Source: Pseudarcicella hirudinis (lineage in GTDB: Bacteria; Bacteroidota; Bacteroidia; Cytophagales; Spirosomataceae). From it: a stretch of DNA of 64,000 nt. Each line of letters opens with the position of its first letter. Position 1 is the stretch's first letter. The stretch lies in NCBI RefSeq assembly GCF_900115665.1, contig NZ_FOXH01000007.1, positions 113,865-177,864 of the forward strand, written 5' to 3'. Made by a program: the position numbers and the translations under genes. Below are positions 26,697 through 34,710 of this stretch, in pieces. The notes below the pieces were generated by a model. That model was not told the origin of the DNA and searched no databases. It saw only the letters and a list, made by a program, of their open reading frames with translations.

Positions 26697-27440
26697 ATGA
26701 AGAAAATCTCCATTTTCACACTTATCACTTTAACCTATGCTTTTAATTCCTGTAAAAATGAGGCTATCGATCCTCTCCCTACTAAAGGTCTTATTGGTTA
26801 TTACAATTTAAATGGTAATGGAAGGGATGTCAATAAACCCTCTAATGATGGTATATTAAAAAATGTTCAGGCCACCACAGACCGATTTGGCAGAGAAGCT
26901 TCAGCTTTTCAATTCAATGGCTATTCCTCATTTATTGAACTACCTGAAGATACTTTTGTTTTCAAAGAATTCACCTATTCTGCCTGGGTTAAATACGATG
27001 AAATTCCATTTAATCAATCTAGAACCCAAGGAGTTTTCGTAATAATAAATGTAGGAAATACCTATGGGAATGGAGACCATGCACTATGCCTGGCAAATAC
27101 AGTAAATTTAGGCTGGGGAATGTGGACTTATGCAAATCCAAGTGGTAATGGTAATTCCATAGCTGAAGGCAAACTTCCAAATGACACTTCAACCTGGTAT
27201 CATGTAGTTGCTACCAGAAGCAAAAATGAATTAAAAATTTATGTAAATTCAAAATTGGTCGCGAGTCAATTGCATTTAACAGGAGAACCTGCATATAATT
27301 TAAGTAATGTTCAAGCCAGAATTGGAAGCAGAGTAGATGGCAGTCTAACCTTTAAAGGTAAAATTGACGATGTAAGGATTTATAATCGTGTTTTGGATGC
27401 AACTGAAATTGGTCAGCTATATATCGAAACTCCTAAATAA
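26697..27440 (+). CDS. LamG-domain lipoprotein
   Basis: A 247-residue protein with a lipoprotein-type signal (MKKISIFTLITLTYAFNSC, Cys19 as the lipidated residue) and one LamG/concanavalin-like lectin domain over about 30-247: GLIGYYNLNGNGRDVNKPSNDG at the start, DRFGREASAFQFNGYSSFIELPE, FTYSAWVKYDE and the C-terminal GKIDDVRIYNRVLDATEIGQLY typical of such jelly-roll domains. It is likely an outer-membrane lipoprotein binding a glycan or protein. It lies in the AT-rich part of the locus, followed by a terminator at 27484-27510, so it may be cotranscribed with pseH and the WbqC-like gene upstream. Confidence 0.87.
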   Translation: MKKISIFTLITLTYAFNSCKNEAIDPLPTKGLIGYYNLNGNGRDVNKPSNDGILKNVQATTDRFGREASAFQFNGYSSFIELPEDTFVFKEFTYSAWVKYDEIPFNQSRTQGVFVIINVGNTYGNGDHALCLANTVNLGWGMWTYANPSGNGNSIAEGKLPNDTSTWYHVVATRSKNELKIYVNSKLVASQLHLTGEPAYNLSNVQARIGSRVDGSLTFKGKIDDVRIYNRVLDATEIGQLYIETPK

Positions 27441-27483
27441 AATACAATAATTTTACAGGTAATTCCGCAAGAAGATTTATCGG

Positions 27484-27510
27484 GAAGGCTAAAAAGCCTT
27501 CTTTTTATTT
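27484..27510 (+). terminator. Terminator after the LamG lipoprotein gene
   Basis: GAAGGCT / AGCCTTC stem with a 4-base loop and a run of T residues directly after. It splits the Pse locus into two transcripts, ending just before the pseI -7 element. Confidence 0.8.
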
Positions 27511-27513
27511 TTG

Positions 27514-27521
27514 TAACTTTG
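27514..27521 (+). promoter_or_regulatory. Candidate pseI -7 element next to the start codon
   Basis: TAACTTTG matches TAnnTTTG, and the start codon ATG at 27526 follows after only four bases, so transcription would begin at or inside the start codon (leaderless). The expected -33 position overlaps the hairpin terminator and has no TTTG, which weakens the call. Confidence 0.35.
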
Positions 27522-27525
27522 CATT

Positions 27526-28575
27526 ATGTTCAAAATCGCAGATACTCTTATAAGTCCTGACCATAAGCCTTTCGTCATTGCTGAAATGTCTGGCAATCAT
27601 AATCAATCTCTTGAGCGGGCCTTTGCCATTGTTGACGCAGCGGCAGAAGCTGGTGCTCATGCGCTGAAACTACAGACTTATACCGCTGATACCATTACTT
27701 TTGATGGAGCAAGCGATGAGTTTAAAATTAAGGACCCTGATAATCTTTGGAAAGAACAGCAAAGTCTCCATAAACTTTATCAATTGGCTTATACCCCATG
27801 GGAATGGCATAAACCAATTTTTGACCGTGCCAAAGCACATGGCATGCTGGCATTCAGCAGCCCTTTTGATACTACCGCTGTTGACTTCCTGGAATCGCTT
27901 GATGTTCCCTGCTATAAAATTGCTTCCTTCGAAAATACGGATCACATTTTACTGAAAAAAGTTGCAAAAACCGGAAAACCTGTCATCATGAGCACAGGTG
28001 TGGCCTCTATTGCAGATTTACAGGAATCTGTGAAAGTTCTTCGTAAAAATGGCTGCAAAGACCTGGTTCTACTTAAATGTACCAGTACTTATCCGGCCAC
28101 ACCGGAGAGTACAAATCTGCTGACGATCCCACACATGAAAGACCTCTTTGATGTGCAGATAGGGTTGTCGGACCATACGATGGGTATCGGAGCTGCCATA
28201 GCGGCAGTTGCGCTTGGTGCCAGAGTTATTGAAAAACATTTTACCCTTTCACGGGCTGACGGAGGAGTTGATTCAACTTTCTCACTGGAACCTGCTGAAT
28301 TGAACAGCCTTGTCATCGAGTCTGAAAGAGCATTTTTAGCCTTAGGTAAAGTAAACTATGAACTCAGTCCTAAAGAGCAAAAAAGCCTGCAATATAAACG
28401 TTCTTTATATGTGGTAAAAGACATTAAAGCAGGGGAAGCATTCACTGCTGAAAATGTACGTTCTATCCGTCCGGCAAGCGGATTACATACCAGATATTAT
28501 GAGGAAATTCTTTCAAAAACTGCTAAAACAGACATCAAAGCCGGAACAGCCCTGAGTTCTGATGATCTGAAATAA
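27526..28575 (+). CDS. pseI: Pseudaminic acid synthase, PseI
   Basis: PseI condenses 6-deoxy-AltdiNAc with phosphoenolpyruvate to pseudaminic acid. The 349-residue protein is a NeuB-type synthase: N-terminal TIM-barrel with VIAEMSGNHNQSLERA (about 17-32, the conserved GNHN), LKLQTYTADTITFD at about 48-61, MSTGVASIADLQE, GLSDHTMGIGAAIAAVALGARVIEKHFTL and a C-terminal SAF antifreeze-like domain from about 285 (SLYVVKDIKAGEAFTAENVRSIRP). NeuB-type enzymes need a divalent metal. The PseI rather than NeuB or LegI assignment rests on the complete Pse pathway in the locus. A terminator precedes it, so it probably has its own promoter. Confidence 0.95.
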   Translation: MFKIADTLISPDHKPFVIAEMSGNHNQSLERAFAIVDAAAEAGAHALKLQTYTADTITFDGASDEFKIKDPDNLWKEQQSLHKLYQLAYTPWEWHKPIFDRAKAHGMLAFSSPFDTTAVDFLESLDVPCYKIASFENTDHILLKKVAKTGKPVIMSTGVASIADLQESVKVLRKNGCKDLVLLKCTSTYPATPESTNLLTIPHMKDLFDVQIGLSDHTMGIGAAIAAVALGARVIEKHFTLSRADGGVDSTFSLEPAELNSLVIESERAFLALGKVNYELSPKEQKSLQYKRSLYVVKDIKAGEAFTAENVRSIRPASGLHTRYYEEILSKTAKTDIKAGTALSSDDLK

Positions 28576-28600
28576 CCGAAAACCTGAAATAAAAGAATAA

Positions 28601-28644
28601 AGACATAAGACTCTGTCCTTCATTTTAGTTTTCGTCTTTTGTCT
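28601..28644 (+). other. Imperfect hairpin between pseI and the flippase gene
   Basis: AGACATAAGAC at 28601-28611 and GTCTTTTGTCT at 28634-28644 are inverted copies with one mismatch across a 22-base loop. It may attenuate or process the transcript. The T-run expected of a strong terminator is not present. Confidence 0.3.
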
Positions 28645-28668
28645 GAAATATAAAACACTTACAACAAA

Positions 28669-30180
28669 TTGGGAATCATTGTAAAGCAAACCATAAAAAG
28701 TTCAATATATGCCTATCTGGGCGTCGCTCTGGGCTTTTTTACCACTTCCTGGTTAATGCCTCACAGCATGACCACCGAGGAAAACGGGCTGGTTCGCTTA
28801 TTGTGGAGTATAACGGTATTGCTGGTTCAATTTTCTAATCTTGGTTTTAATACCGCCGGAATACGATATTTTCCGCATTTCAGGGATGAAAAGAATAGTA
28901 ACAATGGCTTTCTCTTCCTTTCCTGTATGATCTCTCTGATTGGATTTGTCATTTGTATGGGTTTATTCAGTATTTATAAGCCTTTTATCTACAAATTATT
29001 AAACGCTGAGCCTTCGGGAATTTTAGAAGAAAATCTCTATTCCATCATTCCGCTTACCTTGTTTACCCTATATTTTAACGTTTTTGATAATTATGCCAAA
29101 TCCTTGTATAATGCTACTACCGGGACATTCTGGAAAGAATTCGGACAAAGGATCTTCATTGCCATTTCCATCATTATATTTTTGCTGAAACTTGTCAATT
29201 TTCAGGTATTCATTATTCTATGGCAAATTGCAATCTGTCTTCCTACACTGGTAATGATCGGGAAAGTCTGGTATGACGGCAACCTGAATCTCAAACCTCA
29301 GCTTAACTTTCTTACCCCTCAGTTAATCAGAGGAATTGCCAGTCTGAGTGCCCTAACCTTTCTTTCAGGTTTTACCACGCAGATCGTAAAATACATCGAC
29401 CAGATTCAGATTACAGCTCACAAAGGGCTTTCTGAAAATGGGATTTATGCTACGGTAATGATGTTTGGAAGCGTTATTTCAATGCCTTCACAGCAATTAG
29501 CCAGAATTTCCGGAACCGTTATCGCTGATGCCTGGCGCAACAATGACCTTGATAATATTTTGAAGGTTTATCAGAAAAGCTGCATCAATCAGTTGCTGAT
29601 CGGAGGGTTGGTTTTCATCGGCATTATTGCCAATCTGCACAATGTTTTTGCCATTTTACCTCCTGAATACGCAACAGGGAAATGGGTTATCATCATCATT
29701 GGTATCGGGCAGATTTTTGACATGTTTACCGGAGTGAATGGTATCATTCTTTCGACCTCAAAGTATTACTATTTCGACAGTATTTTCATGATTTTACTCA
29801 TATTCGGAACATGGCAGCTCAACGAGGCTTTAATTCCGGAATATGGCATCACCGGAAGTGCTATTGCTACAGCTTTATCAATTCTGGCATTTAACAGTTT
29901 TCGTACATTTTTTGTCTGGTACAAGTTTGGCATGCAGCCTTTTTCTTTACACAATCTGTACATTCTGATTATCATGGCAGCGGTCTATTTTCTATCAATG
30001 CTATTACCTGTTGTTCCTGGTTTTGCAGGGATTCCCGGCTTTCTGATTGATACACCAATTCGTTCCGCGTTAATTACCGGTGTTTTTATTTTCACTGTTT
30101 ATACCCTGAAAATCTCCCCGGAAATCAATACCTTACTTGACAGTTCAATCAAAAAGATACTTCAATTATTAAAGAGATAA
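28669..30180 (+). CDS. Polysaccharide/glycolipid flippase of the Wzx/MATE type
   Basis: A 503-residue multipass membrane protein (about 12-14 hydrophobic segments) of the MOP exporter family. The N-terminal QTIKSSIYAYLGVALGFFTTSWLMP is characteristic of O-antigen-type flippases, and a conserved FGSVISMPSQQLARISGTVIADAWR block occurs near the middle. It would translocate the lipid-linked glycan, here probably containing pseudaminic acid, across the inner membrane. The start is a TTG (28669); no ATG lies nearer the conserved N-terminus. It is followed after a small hairpin by the putative glycan transferase. Confidence 0.9.
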   Translation: MGIIVKQTIKSSIYAYLGVALGFFTTSWLMPHSMTTEENGLVRLLWSITVLLVQFSNLGFNTAGIRYFPHFRDEKNSNNGFLFLSCMISLIGFVICMGLFSIYKPFIYKLLNAEPSGILEENLYSIIPLTLFTLYFNVFDNYAKSLYNATTGTFWKEFGQRIFIAISIIIFLLKLVNFQVFIILWQIAICLPTLVMIGKVWYDGNLNLKPQLNFLTPQLIRGIASLSALTFLSGFTTQIVKYIDQIQITAHKGLSENGIYATVMMFGSVISMPSQQLARISGTVIADAWRNNDLDNILKVYQKSCINQLLIGGLVFIGIIANLHNVFAILPPEYATGKWVIIIIGIGQIFDMFTGVNGIILSTSKYYYFDSIFMILLIFGTWQLNEALIPEYGITGSAIATALSILAFNSFRTFFVWYKFGMQPFSLHNLYILIIMAAVYFLSMLLPVVPGFAGIPGFLIDTPIRSALITGVFIFTVYTLKISPEINTLLDSSIKKILQLLKR

Positions 30181-30189
30181 CTAACCTGA

Positions 30190-30217
30190 AGCTTAGTCGT
30201 TTACCATAAACTAAGCT
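30190..30217 (+). other. Hairpin between the flippase and the putative transferase
   Basis: AGCTTAG and CTAAGCT pair, with TTTA/TAAA extending the stem after a three-base bulge. There is no strong T-run. It may affect expression of the next gene. Confidence 0.3.
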
Positions 30218-30228
30218 ATTTTATATTT

Positions 30229-31119
30229 ATGAATCCGATGATAGAAATAGTTTTGAAATTGCAGGAATTTGCTACAAAAATGGTTCAGACCTGTGTCTCA
30301 TTACTGAAAGTACTTGTAATGTTTCAGAGACCCTCTGCTCTTCCCTCTAAAAAAACGAAATATTGTTCGGTTTTAGGAAACGGTCCTTCTCTGAAAGTGA
30401 CACTTGAAGAAGATTTGGAATTTCTGAAGACTACCGAACTGTTTTGTGTCAATAATTTCGCCAGCTCAGATTATTATCCAATCCTTAAACCTCAAAACTA
30501 TGTTTTGATTGATCCCGCATTTTTTATTTATGACGGAGTTACTTTCGACAGGGAGGATATCCGGAAAACGTTCAAAGCTATTACTGAATTAACTGCCTGG
30601 GAAATAAACCTCTACGTTCCTCAAAAAGCTAAGAAATCGACCTTTTTCAAGGAAATCAGCAAGAAGAATCCGAATATTAAAATAGTCTATTTCAACTACA
30701 TCATTTTCAAGGGATTTCAAACTTTGTCACATTGGTTTTACAAAACCGGAATTGCTTCTATCCAATCACAGACTGTTTTGATTGCCGCAATCTTTTTAGC
30801 GGTCAATCGTAAGTTTGAAGAGATTTTTCTGTTCGGGGCAGATACTTCCTGGCATGAACAATTCAAAGTAAACAATGATAATATCCTTACTTTCAGAGAT
30901 GTACATTTTTACAATACAGACGCCTCCAAAGAAAAAGATATTCCGATCTATGATGTAATCAAAAAGCAAAATATGACAATGTCGGTGGAATTTACTTATC
31001 TGGCCAGAACTTTCAGAGGTTATGAATTGCTGGGCGATTACGCAAAATATCAGAAAGTAAAAATTTACAATGCCAGTGCAAAAAGCTATATTGATGCTTT
31101 TGAAAGAATCAAAGTCTAA
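30229..31119 (+). CDS. DUF115/GT42-like protein, putative nonulosonate transferase
   Basis: A 296-residue protein with an amphipathic N-terminal helix (about 1-33) and a compact alpha/beta domain. The motif LGNGPSLK at about 48-55 and CVNNFASSDYY at about 74-84 resemble the nucleotide-sugar region of both MptE/DUF115 proteins and GT42 sialyltransferases. A TGIASIQSQTVLIAAIFLAVNRKFEEIFLFGADTSW segment (about 179-214) fits the second half of such a fold. In flagellated bacteria DUF115 (Maf) proteins add pseudaminic or legionaminic acid to flagellin, so in this Pse locus, beside the flippase, the inference is a pseudaminyltransferase using CMP-Pse. It might instead transfer another sugar. The TTG-initiated methyltransferase gene follows. 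Confidence 0.65.
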   Translation: MNPMIEIVLKLQEFATKMVQTCVSLLKVLVMFQRPSALPSKKTKYCSVLGNGPSLKVTLEEDLEFLKTTELFCVNNFASSDYYPILKPQNYVLIDPAFFIYDGVTFDREDIRKTFKAITELTAWEINLYVPQKAKKSTFFKEISKKNPNIKIVYFNYIIFKGFQTLSHWFYKTGIASIQSQTVLIAAIFLAVNRKFEEIFLFGADTSWHEQFKVNNDNILTFRDVHFYNTDASKEKDIPIYDVIKKQNMTMSVEFTYLARTFRGYELLGDYAKYQKVKIYNASAKSYIDAFERIKV

Positions 31120-31153
31120 TTCCGGTTAAAAGCCAGGATCGAAACATTAGTTT

Positions 31154-31990
31154 TTGTCGTTTGCAAAACCATTATTCAAATCTGCCGTGTTTGCTATCAG
31201 ATACCTTTTAAAAGACATTTACCGTTCTCTTCGTACGGCCAACGGACGAAGATTAATCTGGCTTTTTGCCAAATATGGTGATGTGCCAAGATATACTCCA
31301 AAAACAATCAGCTTTCTGAATTTCACCTTTTTGGTTCCTGATTGCATGTCTTTTACATTCCAGTTTAAGGAAATATTTGTGGATGAATTTTATCAGTTTA
31401 AAGCTGCTTCTTCTACGCCTTTGATTTACGATTGCGGTGCAAATATCGGGACATCATGCGCTTATTTTAAGAACATTTATCCACAGTCAAAAATTAAAGC
31501 ATTTGAAGCAGATAATAAAATAGCGCAGATTCTGGAACAAAACCTCAAAATTAATCATCTTAAGGATGTGGAGGTAATCAATAAAGCTGTCTGGACAAAT
31601 GATGAAGGAATATACTTCGCCAGCGAGGGTTCAGATGCGGCTTCGATCTATGGTGAGGGAGAAAAGATCAAAGTTGAAAGCGTAAGATTAAAAAATCTGC
31701 TGGATAAAGAGAGCCATATTGATATGCTCAAAATGGACATTGAAGGAGCTGAAACGGAAGTAATAAGAGATTGCAAAGATTCTCTGGCTCATATTCAGAA
31801 TATCTTCATTGAATACCATTCTTTTCCGGACCAGGCTCAGCATCTCGGGGAAATTCTTGATATTTTAACCCGGAGCGGATTCAGGTATTTTGTCGATTCA
31901 CCTCAAACTACACATACCCCATTAACCAACAGAAAACTATACAACGGAGGAATGGATTTGCAACTTAATATTTTCGGTTACCGTTCTTAA
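31154..31990 (+). CDS. FkbM-family methyltransferase
   Basis: A 278-residue S-adenosylmethionine-dependent methyltransferase of the FkbM type, as seen in glycan loci. The AdoMet-binding motif is LIYDCGANIGTSCAYFKNIYP at about 90-110, with AFEADNKIAQILEQNLKINHL (motif II) and the KMDIEGAETEVIRDC block at about 193-207 (acidic residue of the nucleotide loop). It is expected to O-methylate a sugar of the glycan. The start is a TTG at 31154; the next in-frame ATG falls beyond conserved sequence. It is placed between the putative Pse transferase and two glycosyltransferases, consistent with one operon. Confidence 0.88.
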   Translation: MSFAKPLFKSAVFAIRYLLKDIYRSLRTANGRRLIWLFAKYGDVPRYTPKTISFLNFTFLVPDCMSFTFQFKEIFVDEFYQFKAASSTPLIYDCGANIGTSCAYFKNIYPQSKIKAFEADNKIAQILEQNLKINHLKDVEVINKAVWTNDEGIYFASEGSDAASIYGEGEKIKVESVRLKNLLDKESHIDMLKMDIEGAETEVIRDCKDSLAHIQNIFIEYHSFPDQAQHLGEILDILTRSGFRYFVDSPQTTHTPLTNRKLYNGGMDLQLNIFGYRS

Positions 31991-32022
31991 AAAAGCCTGA
32001 AATCCACCATTTTTTTGTCAAA

Positions 32023-33282
32023 ATGAAGATTGTCCATCTTAGTACCTGGGATACTAACGGAGGAGCTGCCATTGCTGCCTTCAGAACACATAAGGCCATG
32101 TTAAACAATGGGCTGGATTCAACTTTTCTGGTACAAACCAAAACAGGAACGGATTCGGATGTGGTATCTTACACAGAAGGCTTTCTGAGTAAAAAACTGG
32201 CTTTTGGCAGATTTGTCTGGGAAAGACTCACTTTTCTCCCGCATGAAGTTTCAAAAAATATCAGATTTGCTTTTTCTACAGCCAATACAGGCATAGATAT
32301 AACCAGCCATCCTTTATTCAAACAGGCTGATGTAATCAATCTTCACTGGACTAATTTTGGATTTCTTTCACTCAGCTCTCTCAGGAAAGTCTTTGAAAGT
32401 GGAAAACCTGTCATCTGGACGCTCTATGATATGTGGGCTTTTACAGGAGGGTGTCATTATTCTGAGGGTTGTATGAATTTTCAAAGTCATTGCGGGAATT
32501 GTCATTTTCTGAGAAACCCTTCTCCAAAGGATCTTTCTTTTTCCGTTTTTGAGCAAAAAATCAAAGCATTTCAATCAAACAAATTTACTGTTGTTGGCTG
32601 TAGCAACTGGCTTACAGAAACAGCTCAATCAGGTGCTTTGTTCTGCAATATTCAAACGAAGCAGATTTTCACCCCAATTGATTCTTCGCTTTTCAAAGCC
32701 AAAGATAAAGCCAAAGCCAGAACAGAATTAGGGCTTTCTACTTCAAAAAAGCTGGTTCTCTTCGGTGCGATGAACACCCAGGATAAAAGAAAAGGCTTTC
32801 AATATCTTGTTGAATCCCTGGATTTTTTGAAAAAATGGGAAGAAAATGACGAAATTGAACTCGTTGTTTTTGGAAAAGCCAATGAAGAAGTGCTGAATGC
32901 GCTTCCTTTCAAAGTGAATAATTTAGGGACGATTAATTCTACTGAAAAACTTATCAATATTTACTCAGCAGCTAACGTACTGGTTGTCCCCTCTCTCGAA
33001 GATAATCTGCCGAATACAATCACTGAAGCTCTTTCCTGCAGCACGCCTGTTGTTGCATTTGATGCGGGCGGCATGCCGGAAATGATCGATCATCTTCAAA
33101 ATGGTTTTATTGCAAAATTCAAATCTTCAGAAGATCTGGCAAAAGGTATTTTAACTATTCTAGAATCCGACAATTACCAGGCTCTTTGCACCAATGCCAG
33201 GTTAAAAATTGAAGATAATTTCTCTGAAAAAATCATAGCCCAGAAATACAGGCAGCTTTATAATTCCGTGCTGAATAATTAA
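32023..33282 (+). CDS. Glycosyltransferase, GT4 family
   Basis: A 419-residue GT-B enzyme. N-terminal MKIVHLSTWDTNGGAAIAAFRTHKAM shows the acceptor-binding glycine-rich loop; the donor half contains LFGAMNTQDKRKGFQYLVESL (about 245-265) and the GT4 signature VVPSLEDNLPNTITEALSCSTPVVAFDAGGMPEMI (about 324-357) with the EX7E pair around Glu329 and Glu337. A cysteine-rich stretch in the N-terminal half (GGCHYSEGCMNFQSHCGNC) is typical of one subgroup of bacterial GT4 enzymes. The donor sugar is not predictable. It belongs to the glycan operon, 32 bases after the methyltransferase gene. Confidence 0.92.
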   Translation: MKIVHLSTWDTNGGAAIAAFRTHKAMLNNGLDSTFLVQTKTGTDSDVVSYTEGFLSKKLAFGRFVWERLTFLPHEVSKNIRFAFSTANTGIDITSHPLFKQADVINLHWTNFGFLSLSSLRKVFESGKPVIWTLYDMWAFTGGCHYSEGCMNFQSHCGNCHFLRNPSPKDLSFSVFEQKIKAFQSNKFTVVGCSNWLTETAQSGALFCNIQTKQIFTPIDSSLFKAKDKAKARTELGLSTSKKLVLFGAMNTQDKRKGFQYLVESLDFLKKWEENDEIELVVFGKANEEVLNALPFKVNNLGTINSTEKLINIYSAANVLVVPSLEDNLPNTITEALSCSTPVVAFDAGGMPEMIDHLQNGFIAKFKSSEDLAKGILTILESDNYQALCTNARLKIEDNFSEKIIAQKYRQLYNSVLNN

Positions 33283-33311
33283 TCCTTCGGGAACTGACAA
33301 AGAAAAATAAG

Positions 33312-34070
33312 ATGAAACTCAGCATTATCACCATTACTTATAACGCAGAAAAGTTCCTCGAAAGAACCATTGAAAGTGTCATCAATCAGACTGAAAGAGA
33401 TTTCGAATACCTGATTATCGATGGTGGTTCAAAAGACGGAACGCTAGATATCATCCGTCGTTATGGCAATGAGATTACAAATTATGTCTCAGAAAAAGAT
33501 AAGGGGATTTATGATGCCATGAATAAAGGACTGAGACTTGCTAAGGGGGATTATATCTGGTTTATGAATGCCGGGGATCAGATTAATGATATTGAAGTTG
33601 TCAGAAATTTATATAACAGACTGCCTGAAAACGGAGATGTTTACTATGGCGATACGCTTTTAGTAGATAATGAAGGCAATGCACAAGGATTAAGAAGTGT
33701 CATTACTCCTCATAAATTACCCAAAATTCTTACCTGGAAAAGCTTTCGCTATGGAATGGTAGTTTGTCATCAGTCATTTATTGCCCGTAAGTCCATTGCG
33801 CCTGAGTACATTCCGGATCATTTTTATAGTGCCGATGTAGATTGGGAGATTCAATGCCTGAAAAATTCAAAGAAAATTATCAACCTTGAAATCATTGTTT
33901 CCAGATACCTTACCGGAGGTTTTTCCATCAAAAATCTTAAGAAGTCTCTTTTAGACCGTTATTCCATTTTGAAAAAACATTTTGGCTTTTTCAACACAGT
34001 TCTGGCTCATATACTTATTCTTTTCCGCGGATTAACCTTTGTGTTAAAGAAAAAAGGCAAATACTGGTAG
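33312..34070 (+). CDS. Glycosyltransferase, GT2 family
   Basis: A 252-residue GT-A enzyme with the N-terminal signature LSIITITYNAEKFLERTIESVINQ (about 3-26), the YLIIDGGSKDGTLDII motif at about 33-48, and the DKGIYDAMNKGLRLAKGDYIWFMNAGD block (about 62-88) containing the DxD-equivalent (NAGD). The C-terminal helix RYSILKKHFGFFNTVLAHILILFRGLTF may associate with the membrane. It resembles WcaA-like and capsule transferases. It is the last gene of the Pse operon; the stop codon is one base from the stop of the convergent gene. Confidence 0.92.
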   Translation: MKLSIITITYNAEKFLERTIESVINQTERDFEYLIIDGGSKDGTLDIIRRYGNEITNYVSEKDKGIYDAMNKGLRLAKGDYIWFMNAGDQINDIEVVRNLYNRLPENGDVYYGDTLLVDNEGNAQGLRSVITPHKLPKILTWKSFRYGMVVCHQSFIARKSIAPEYIPDHFYSADVDWEIQCLKNSKKIINLEIIVSRYLTGGFSIKNLKKSLLDRYSILKKHFGFFNTVLAHILILFRGLTFVLKKKGKYW

Positions 34071-34071
34071 G

Positions 34072-34479
34072 TTATTCAATAATTCTTGCCCGTGCTTCTA
34101 CGGAAAAAAGCTTTTCCCGTTCATAAAACTGAAGGGCACGATTTCTGTCTGACCATTTGCTGGAAAACAAAGCATTACAGGTATCCGTCAGAGATTGTTC
34201 TCTGCCAAAATCCTCCAAAAATTCATGAAGCGTTTTTATCCAGAACCAGGTAAGGGTTTCATGATACCCTCTTTCAAAATTATTTGGTGTATTTACGGAT
34301 TGATTATAACTGATGATGTTTACTCTCATCAGTAACAATGTTTCAATCGGCGTATATCTTAATAAATGCCAGATACCAACAGTCAGATGCGCTTCATGCG
34401 TCCATGCTTCAACCGGGAGCTGGCATGTCAGAAAACTCCTTACAAGGCTTTCTACTTCCTCATTGCTTCTATATACCAT
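34072..34479 (-). CDS. Conserved hypothetical protein with WTHEAHL motif
   Basis: Function unknown. A 135-residue soluble helical protein with EVESLVRSFLTCQLPVEAWTHEAHLTVGIWHLLRY (about 7-41) and NNFERGYHETLTWFWIKTLHEFL (about 61-83). The conserved His in WTHEAHL and the second His in GYHETLT could bind a metal or be catalytic, but this is inference. It runs convergently with the GT2 gene with only one base between the stops, and upstream is an AT-rich region of about 230 bases. It is probably a separate transcript and not part of the glycan locus. Confidence 0.75.
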   Translation of the reverse strand: MVYRSNEEVESLVRSFLTCQLPVEAWTHEAHLTVGIWHLLRYTPIETLLLMRVNIISYNQSVNTPNNFERGYHETLTWFWIKTLHEFLEDFGREQSLTDTCNALFSSKWSDRNRALQFYEREKLFSVEARARIIE

Positions 34480-34655
34480 TTTGCAAAAGTTAAATATTTT
34501 TTCAGAAAATTATAGAAATATATCAATAATAGTTCATTTTTATTATCAATAATACATCAATATAAATATATTATTATGAATTTCCTAAAAAGTTAAAATA
34601 TGTAAAAAAATACTAAAACAGCTTTCAAACAGAATTAAAATCAAGCAAAAAGCAA

Positions 34656-34663
34656 TAAATTTG
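34656..34663 (+). promoter_or_regulatory. Candidate -7 element for the outer-membrane barrel gene
   Basis: TAAATTTG fits TAnnTTTG and is 47 bases ahead of the ATG at 34711. No TTTG is present at the -33 distance. Confidence 0.4.
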
Positions 34664-34710
34664 TGTTAAAATTGTTATACCATTACACGTCTTTCCTTTT
34701 GCGCCAAATC

